Below the pieces are notes generated by a model. That model worked only from the letters and a program-made list of their open reading frames with translations. It was not told the origin of the DNA and ran no database searches. Positions 19,107-24,603 of a stretch of DNA of 24,603 nucleotides are shown here, one piece after another (positions within the stretch are counted from its first letter, which is position 1; every line of letters begins with the position of its first letter). The DNA is from Rodentolepis nana. Taxonomy: Eukaryota; Platyhelminthes; Cestoda; Cyclophyllidea; Hymenolepididae. The stretch is from NCBI GenBank assembly GCA_900617975.1, contig UZAE01000385.1, positions 1-24,603 of the forward strand. The letters run 5' to 3'. Made by a program: the position numbers and the translations under genes.

Positions 19107-22104
19107 ATGAGTGGTACTGGGAAGCTTTCGTTCGGATTTAGTAAAACTGCTGCCAAGCCTAAATTAATAAAGTCGGTTCAAGTGACAGATGAATTCGAGG
19201 CTAACGGAACGGCCATTGATTATCTAACTTCTTTTGAAAACAGTGTTGCTAAAAGGTGATTTATAATTAGTTTATTGATAGCTTTCAATGGATTTACTAT
19301 CATGATAGTTTGTTTTTACACACTTGCTAACTTTTGACTATTTGTTCCTTTTTTCGCCAGTAAAGTGGTCATCTCAAATGATGGACCAGTGATTCCTCTA
19401 CGCATTTCCGAGTCCAACATTCGAGAAAAATTAAAAAAGAAGTACATTAAAACTGAACCCACAGATGATTTAACTGCAGAGGCTTTAAAGGCTCTCACTT
19501 CAGGTACGGTTTTGATTTTTCTTAATAAATTTTTCTTTTAGAGAATGTGGGAGACGTTGACATGAAGCCTAACTTGGGTAACACAGAAGCAATTGTTGTA
19601 TCACGTAAAGAAGAGGAGGATAATATTGATGATGCGGATTATGAACAGATTCCCATTGAAAAGTTCGGTTTAGCATTGCTAAAGGGAATGGGTTTGAAAG
19701 AGGAAGATCTTAAAAATAAATCCACATCAGAGTAAGAACTCTTTGTTTCATATTATTTCTTCCTTTAGTGATTATGCAGCAAAGGTTAGATTGAAGGGTC
19801 TCGGACTAGGCGCTGATCCTGAGGTTCTCAAAAGATCTCGTGAGGAGGCTCGACGACCCGTAGGCAAGGATGATGAGAAATTGTCATGGAAAGTTGGATC
19901 AAAGTGTCAGATCATCTTCGGCCGACATAATGGCCAATATGGATCGGTTGAAGGATTGGATGGAGATATTGGTCGAGTTGTTATTAAACTAACCGCCAGT
20001 AAAAAGATCGTTAAAGTTATGCAGGCTACTGTTCGCCTTGTAACTAAAGCAGAATTTGAGAAGTATGGAAATTATTTGAGTAAGTTCTTTAATCTAACCC
20101 ATTTTGCTAATTTATTATTTTGAACCAGTGTTTATTCGTTAAGTCTTTTCTTTCAGATATGGAGGAATCGAAAAGCTTCAAGGAAAATGGGGGTTTGTTA
20201 ACAGAAACGAAGGAATCACGACTGAGTAGACGAGGTGATCGCAACGACGCAGAACTGCATGAGTTTCTAACCAAACGCAGAAAAGAGGAGCCTTCATATG
20301 GGTATGAATATTTCATTACTATTGTGGTAAATTTTAGTTTTTGTCTTTTCTTTCGGTTTATTTGCCTGTTTCTTTCCAGTGAAAGAAAATTAACGTGGCT
20401 CCGAAGGGGACTTATTGTCCGATATCTCGATAAGAAAAGTAAACACCATCTCCAGAAGGTATTTTTCTTTATTTCATAATTGCTTTTAAGTTATTTGACG
20501 TTAGTCTTTTTAATTTTTTGGCATTTGAAGCTTGTTCAAAGGGAAGTTGAGAAAGAAATGTAATACTTGGTTAAAGTAATAAATACTTTATTGTTATCCG
20601 ATTATTATGATTAGAACTCATAAAATTGTCCTTATGTGTAACTCCTTTCTGGCCAAGTGGGCATTTCATCAAATCTTTCTTTTGCCCTTAACAGCCATTT
20701 TTTCTGTAGCTTGTGTCTCGTTAATTTCGCCAAACGTTTTAGTTTACTTTTGTTGCTTTTTAGCTATTTTCATCATTAATGTTTTATCTCCTGGGCCATT
20801 CCGTTACATCTTTTAGTGCTCATGGTTATGATAATTAAATGATATGTAAATACCATTTCAAATAATTTTGATCTTAGAGACTTGCCTATTTACAAAACGT
20901 ATTGCTGGATTTATAAGTCACTTTAATTTCATATATTTGGAGTCAGATCACAAGCTCCTTTCTTAGTTATCCTCCCACTAATTTGATTAATTTTTTATTC
21001 TTTTTTTCGCTCTTACGTAGCTAGGCTTTATAATGCTTATATAATTTCTCTTGCTCAGGTGACAGTGGTATCCGTCTCTATATCATCCTCCAGTTCTGTT
21101 CGCTGCTCCTGTGAAACGAGCGATGGTCGATTATTATGCGGTAAGTTATTTGAAGACATTAAAATTTCATGAAAGTCGTGGTCTTACTGGACGTTTTCTA
21201 ATTTAACCAAACTAGATATAGCATTAAAGCAAATCAACTAACTAATCTCTTGTAATTATTTACATATGAGTAGATTGTATCTGAGTAGTGTTGCGCTGCT
21301 ATGCTATCTAACAAGTAGAATTGTCGGGACTATATTTGCCAAACATGATGAACATGTGGCTGTGGTTTGTCGAGTGAGTGCAATTACACTCCTCAGTCGC
21401 TGCTCACACTTGAGTGCCAGTCTTTTTCTTTTGGTAAGCGCCACTTGTATTCGCCTCTGAAATGTGATTATACTCAAATGGGATGGGCAATCGAAACTCG
21501 ATATCTTTTATTCTCAATCCCATTTGATCTACAATGACAAATAAGAGGTTTATTTCAAAAGGCATGAGATAATCTTTAAAATAAACCATCTTGTCTTGCA
21601 AACTCTAGAACTGAGACATCACTCGGAAATGTTTAGAGTAGCGTGTAGTTCTTTCTAGTTACATAGTGTTTGGCCCATAACGAGTTATAATCCCTTTCCG
21701 TTCAACCATTAGGAAAATCGTATTTAGCCTTATATCTGGTAACTAAAATAGTTATAGTAATGAACTATATCATTTAATAAGGCATAAAGCCTCAAATACT
21801 CAAGTTGATGTTACAGATCTTTTTCTATTGGAAAATGAATGACTTATTTATAAAAGTAAGATTCATTGGTTATCTAATTGGAATATTTATTTTTGTAGAT
21901 GTCAAGGAGAGGTACGTTCAAACTACAGTTCCTAAACGACCGGGTGAATCACTCGTCGTGGTTCGTGGTTCTTACGCCGGCGAGGTTGGAAAACTCGTTG
22001 AACGTGACGATCGCTCCTCCCAGGCCCGTGTAGCAATTTGTTCCTTGAAGAAGAATGTACAGATTGATTTTGATGATATTTGCTGTTTTGATGTACTTAC
22101 CTAG
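19107..22104 (+). CDS. GPKOW: G-patch domain and KOW motifs-containing protein (GPKOW, yeast Spp2 relative)
   Basis: Spliceosomal factor; the family recruits or stimulates the DEAH helicase DHX16/Prp2 before the first splicing step. Exons: 19107-19255, 19361-19503, 19542-19731, 19769-20079, 20157-20301, 20380-20458, 21059-21140, 21899-22104. All are GT-AG and in phase, giving 434 aa (human about 476). The N-terminus has the conserved LSFGFSK (residues 7-13). A G-patch-like segment starts IPIEKFGLALLKGMG (about 134-148), but the Trp and glycine-rich second half of the usual motif are absent. LKGLGLGADP (169-178) follows. KOW1 is at about 202-228 (VGSKCQIIFGRHNGQYGSVE). Then come WLRRGLIVRYLDKK and KOW2 at about 382-410 (GESLVVVRGSYAGEVGKL). 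The protein ends FDDICCFDVLT. Confidence 0.95.
20459..21058 (+). other. GPKOW intron 6 (600 bp)
   Basis: Donor GTATTT, acceptor GCTCAG. AT-rich; the plus-strand frame at 20607-20816 is hydrophobic but without recognisable content. No repeat or RNA gene seen. Confidence 0.65.
21141..21898 (+). other. GPKOW intron 7 (758 bp)
   Basis: Donor GTAAGT, acceptor TTGTAG. The stretch 21266-21460 is less AT-rich than its surroundings and open in one frame, but its translation matches no family I know. Confidence 0.65.
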
Positions 22105-22126
22105 TATATTTTACTGTACAAATTTT

Positions 22127-22132
22127 ATTAAA
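22127..22132 (+). terminator. Probable poly(A) signal ATTAAA, GPKOW gene
   Basis: ATTAAA occurs 23 bp after the TAG stop, and a T/G-rich stretch (TTATTTTTTGTTTTG) follows about 20 bp further on. It is the first usable signal downstream; the 3' UTR would be very short. Confidence 0.45.
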
Positions 22133-22695
22133 TTACTACAAATGAGTATTATTTTTTGTTTTGAATTTAGTTTCAAACGGCATCACTAAGAGTGCAGTCA
22201 TGGGATATTTCCGTGCCAATGTGTAGCCACTTACTTTCGACCATTTTTACACATGGTGGCCTAATTTCATTAAATGGTATGGCAATCATTAGTAATGTGA
22301 TAATGAGTTTGTAAGGCCGCGCATTCGATAAACCAAGGTAGGCCTAACGAACGACATAAAGCTAATTTAAATGTGTCAGCAAAAAATCTCCTCAATATCT
22401 GTTCTTTGTTTCCCACATGGGGTCGTAATAGACATAGCTTGAATAAACGCTCAGGTTATGGGATAAACAACTAGCTCTAACCTCAAGTTGGTATCGGTAG
22501 TCTTGAGTAATTTTTAAAATATTATAAATTTAATATAATTAACTTTAGTACGGTCGGTCGCTACTGCATAAAATAAGAATGAATTTTTATAAAGTGATTA
22601 AATTAAAGTCAAACTCACTTATCTACCGTTTAGCAAATAGGCTATCTTATTCTACTGACCTTGTTTGTCATACTCTCTTCTTTGCTCGATACACA
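22133..22695. other. Intergenic region between GPKOW and MCTS1
   Basis: About 560 bp of AT-rich DNA with no supported gene, RNA gene or clear repeat. It should contain the MCTS1 promoter or trans-splice acceptor, but no convincing TATA box or acceptor stands out close to the ATG. Confidence 0.5.
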
Positions 22696-23563
22696 ATGTT
22701 CAAAAAGTAACTTCGTAACGAAACAAATTTATTCTATTAGGTTCAACGAAAAAGAATCAGTTTCTTCTGTAAATACTGCCAAGAATTCCGTGTCAAAGTC
22801 AATTAAGTCCAAAGTTACTGAGAACTTTGAATGTGCGAAGGAATATCTCGACAAGATTTTACCAAAGAAGGAGCCCCTTAAGTGGCTTAAATGGTAAGAG
22901 GAGCTTTGGTTGACATTCTCCTTAGTCATGATCACATTGATCTGTTTGCTGATCCTTCTGGTGAAGTATTATTCTTCCGTCAACGTGATGGTCCTTTTGT
23001 ACCCACACTGAGGTTGTTGCACAAATGTAAATAATTGGTTCTCTTTAACCGTTGAAATAGCAACTTCGTATTTTACTTTTGTTCATTTTCTCCTTTAGAT
23101 CCATTTCTATTACCTCAACTTCAGGTTGATCGTGGTGCTATTAAGCACGTTTTGAATGGATCGAATATTATGTGCCCAGGTTTGACGTCACCAGGGGCAA
23201 AATTGTGTAAGGTTCCAGCAAATACAGTTGTGTCAATAATGGCAGAGGGAAAAGAACATGCCGTTGCTGTTGGAATCACAACCATGTCTACTGATGAAAT
23301 GTAAGTTTGTGTCCGTATCGGAATACATGCTTACAAATTGAATATTACCTGTGGCATCACTTGTCTCTCTCGAAAAAAAATAAAAAATGCTTCTATAAAC
23401 TCTTGAATATCTTCAAAAACCGCCCCGCTCTTTCATAACGACCATTTCAATTTATTGATTGACTATTTCCATCTTGATTAGGCTTGATGTCAACAAGAAT
23501 ATTGGTGTGGAAACTTTGCATTACCTCAATGATGGCTTGTGGCTAATGAAATTCGTTCGATAA
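22696..23563 (+). CDS. MCTS1: MCTS1 (malignant T-cell-amplified sequence 1), PUA-domain translation factor
   Basis: Partner of DENR in re-initiation and recycling: the pair binds the 40S subunit, removes or places tRNA and supports translation after short upstream frames. Exons: 22696-22706, 22741-22893, 22926-23026, 23099-23300, 23482-23563. All are GT-AG and in phase, giving 182 aa against 181 in human. The protein starts [12 protein letters not shown], and the 11-bp first exon is needed to recover this conserved start. The N-terminal domain includes [18 protein letters not shown] and [20 protein letters not shown]. The PUA domain (about 92-171) contains [27 protein letters not shown] and [13 protein letters not shown]. 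It ends [14 protein letters not shown]. The introns are 34, 32, 72 and 181 bp, growing from 5' to 3'. Near-complete collinearity with human makes this the most secure call here. Confidence 0.98.
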
Positions 23564-23629
23564 ATAGGAAAAGTTCCCTATCAGATCCGATTTTGTACTT
23601 GTATTTGTTCAATATTATTGTCTCGGGGA

Positions 23630-23635
23630 AATAAA
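23630..23635 (+). terminator. Poly(A) signal AATAAA, MCTS1 gene
   Basis: AATAAA lies 66 bp after the TAA stop, with a T-rich/GT stretch (TTTTTGTCTTTTTGTTTT) starting about 20 bp downstream. Position and context both fit a functional signal. Confidence 0.7.
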
Positions 23636-23796
23636 CGAAATGATTTTCTAAATGATAATTTTTGTCTTTTTGTTTTAAAAATCGTAACTATTCAAGTTTG
23701 CATTGATTTGCTTATTTTGGTTTGATCTTCATGTAGCTAATTATGAAGAGTAGAATGATTCGAACAACTTTGTCTTTACTGGTCTAGATTCTCTTT

Positions 23797-23810
23797 CAGT
23801 TTTACTCTAG
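23797..23810 (+). promoter_or_regulatory. Acceptor-like sites just upstream of the B4GALT7 start
   Basis: A pyrimidine tract ends in CAG at 23799 (CTCTTTCAG) and a second AG follows at 23810 (TTTACTCTAG), 12-23 bp before the ATG at 23823. Either could be the 3' splice site of a 5' UTR intron or a spliced-leader acceptor. The short distance from the MCTS1 poly(A) signal makes the second reading plausible. Confidence 0.4.
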
Positions 23811-23822
23811 TACTTCTCATCA

Positions 23823-24155
23823 ATGCAGATTAGACGATTTTGCAAAGTGAGTTCTCTTAATTGTAATGGCTCTTTGTTGTCATATTGCTATTTCCCTTGA
23901 ATATTTCCCATATTTTCAGAGATATGGTTTGCTCATTGTTGCCGCCGTGATGCTGGTGGTTACGGTGTGGAAGATAATTCAACCAGATGCACAGATGGAG
24001 AAAAAGAATACAGTTGATCATACACTGGCGGTAATTGTTCCTTTCCGAGATCGTTTCACCAATCTCCTCTTATTTCTCCCCCATATGCACAATTATCTGA
24101 AGCGGAAAGGCATTCCACATACATTCTACATTATCAATCAGTCAGATGATTTCAG
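23823..24155 (+). CDS. B4GALT7: Xylosylprotein 4-beta-galactosyltransferase (galactosyltransferase I), N-terminal part; continues past the right edge
   Basis: Golgi type II enzyme that adds the first galactose to xylose in the linker of heparan and chondroitin sulphate proteoglycans. Two exons are visible: 23823-23846 and 23920-24155 (86 codons plus two bases), joined by a 73-bp GT-AG intron. The product begins MQIRRFCKR, a short basic cytosolic tail, then a membrane anchor at about residues 10-28 (YGLLIVAAVMLVVTVWKII). The catalytic domain begins at about 44: LAVIVPFRDRF, then LLLFLPHMHNYLKRKGIPH and FYIINQSDDF, matching the start of the B4GALT7 fold. The exon ends with AG, the first two bases of the Arg codon of FR. 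The metal-binding DVD and acceptor-site motifs lie beyond the window. A second in-frame ATG at 23866 inside the intron would give an alternative N-terminus if the intron were retained. Confidence 0.92.
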
Positions 24156-24567
24156 GTAAAGTTATAGACGATTTTTATTGTGAATGTGGTGTATTTTCAA
24201 TAGTATTGAGTAGTTCGTAGAACCAATTCTTCTAATTTTCAGAGTTGCTTTATTGAAATGTGAGTTGAGTTGAAGAATCTATTTAATTAACCGAATAACC
24301 TAATTTATTTCATGAAAGGTCTTGAAACCTTATGTGCTTTATACATTTACAAGTACTTTCTTATTTCTTCCCCTCTTTTTGTTCAACTGCTGTCATTAGT
24401 TTTAATGTGCTCTACATTTTTGGCTTCCCAATCAATGCGCCTTTAACTAGTAATAAATTAACCGTTCTAACGCTAACCTTGAGTGGCGTCATGGAGCCTC
24501 CCTAGTGCTTTTTGGTCGCCTCGCTTACGCAGTAACATAAGATATTTGATCCTACAATTCTAGTATA
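24156..24567 (+). other. B4GALT7 intron 2 (incomplete)
   Basis: Donor GTAAAG follows the FR codon. No exon encoding the conserved continuation (Phe-Asn-Arg-Ala, then the DVD motif) is found before the window ends, so the intron is at least 448 bp including the transposon end at its right. The TA at 24566-24567 would be the mariner target site. Confidence 0.7.
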
Positions 24568-24603
24568 TTAGGTTGGCAACTAAATCATTGCCGATTTCAA
24601 ATA
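24568..24603 (+). mobile_element. Mariner-type terminal inverted repeat, left end of an element cut by the window edge
   Basis: The sequence starts TTAGGTTGGCAACTAAAT directly after a TA dinucleotide and continues with an ATTGCCGATTTC-like stretch. This follows the pattern of mariner terminal repeats of the kind seen in Hsmar1/MADE1 and related insect elements (TTAGGTTGG followed a few bases later by ATTGC-GAT/TTT). TA is the mariner target-site duplication. Transposase, if present, would be to the right. Only one end is visible, so full length and activity cannot be judged. Confidence 0.75.

Noticed and set aside
24243..24262. Possible 20-bp microexon of B4GALT7 between TTTTCAG and GTGAGT
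   Set aside because: Its peptide (RVALLK) would replace the invariant FNRA after FR, so the match to the family is worse, not better.
1..24603. tRNA genes, rRNA, CRISPR arrays, bacterial-type operons
   Set aside because: No tRNA-like B-box with a matching cloverleaf, no rRNA blocks and no regular spacer-repeat arrays were seen; the gene structure is plainly eukaryotic.

Overview
The window reads as nuclear DNA of a flatworm, probably a parasitic one (tapeworm or fluke). It is AT-rich and holds metazoan genes broken by very short introns. The introns I could place by protein homology fall into two size groups, about 30-47 bp and about 72-105 bp, plus some long ones. In three genes the shortest introns sit at the 5' end. 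This matches what I remember of schistosome and tapeworm gene structure. I cannot name the species.

Six protein-coding genes can be reconstructed exon by exon. Minus strand: an ecto-NTPDase (CD39/apyrase family, 4847 down to at least 1342) with ten coding exons and apyrase conserved regions 1-5, whose last exon I could not find. Plus strand: (1) a retromer-type SNX-BAR sorting nexin (6107-10697, 11 exons, 427 aa); (2) a transforming acidic coiled-coil (TACC) protein (12166-18178, 8 exons, 389 aa); (3) GPKOW, a G-patch/KOW spliceosomal protein (19107-22104, 8 exons, 434 aa); (4) MCTS1, a PUA-domain translation re-initiation factor (22696-23563, 5 exons, 182 aa); and (5) the 5' end of B4GALT7, the proteoglycan-linker galactosyltransferase I (from 23823, running off the right edge).

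The NTPDase and sorting nexin genes diverge from a spacer of about 1.26 kb with a TATA-like box at each end. The five plus-strand genes lie head to tail. MCTS1 and B4GALT7 are only 259 bp apart, with a poly(A) signal and acceptor-like sites between them, which would suit spliced-leader trans-splicing.

Mobile and repeated DNA: a compound tandem-repeat element fills about 1-490. A shorter diverged copy lies in reverse orientation in the largest-but-one TACC intron (about 17298-17450). The last 36 bases, inside a B4GALT7 intron, look like the terminal inverted repeat of a mariner transposon.

The genes are mostly conserved housekeeping genes with no obvious joint pathway. The less ordinary signals are the 5' micro-introns, a probable GC-AG intron in TACC, a degenerate G-patch, an unexplained exon-like open segment in the sorting nexin gene, the missing NTPDase terminal exon, and the dispersed repeat family.
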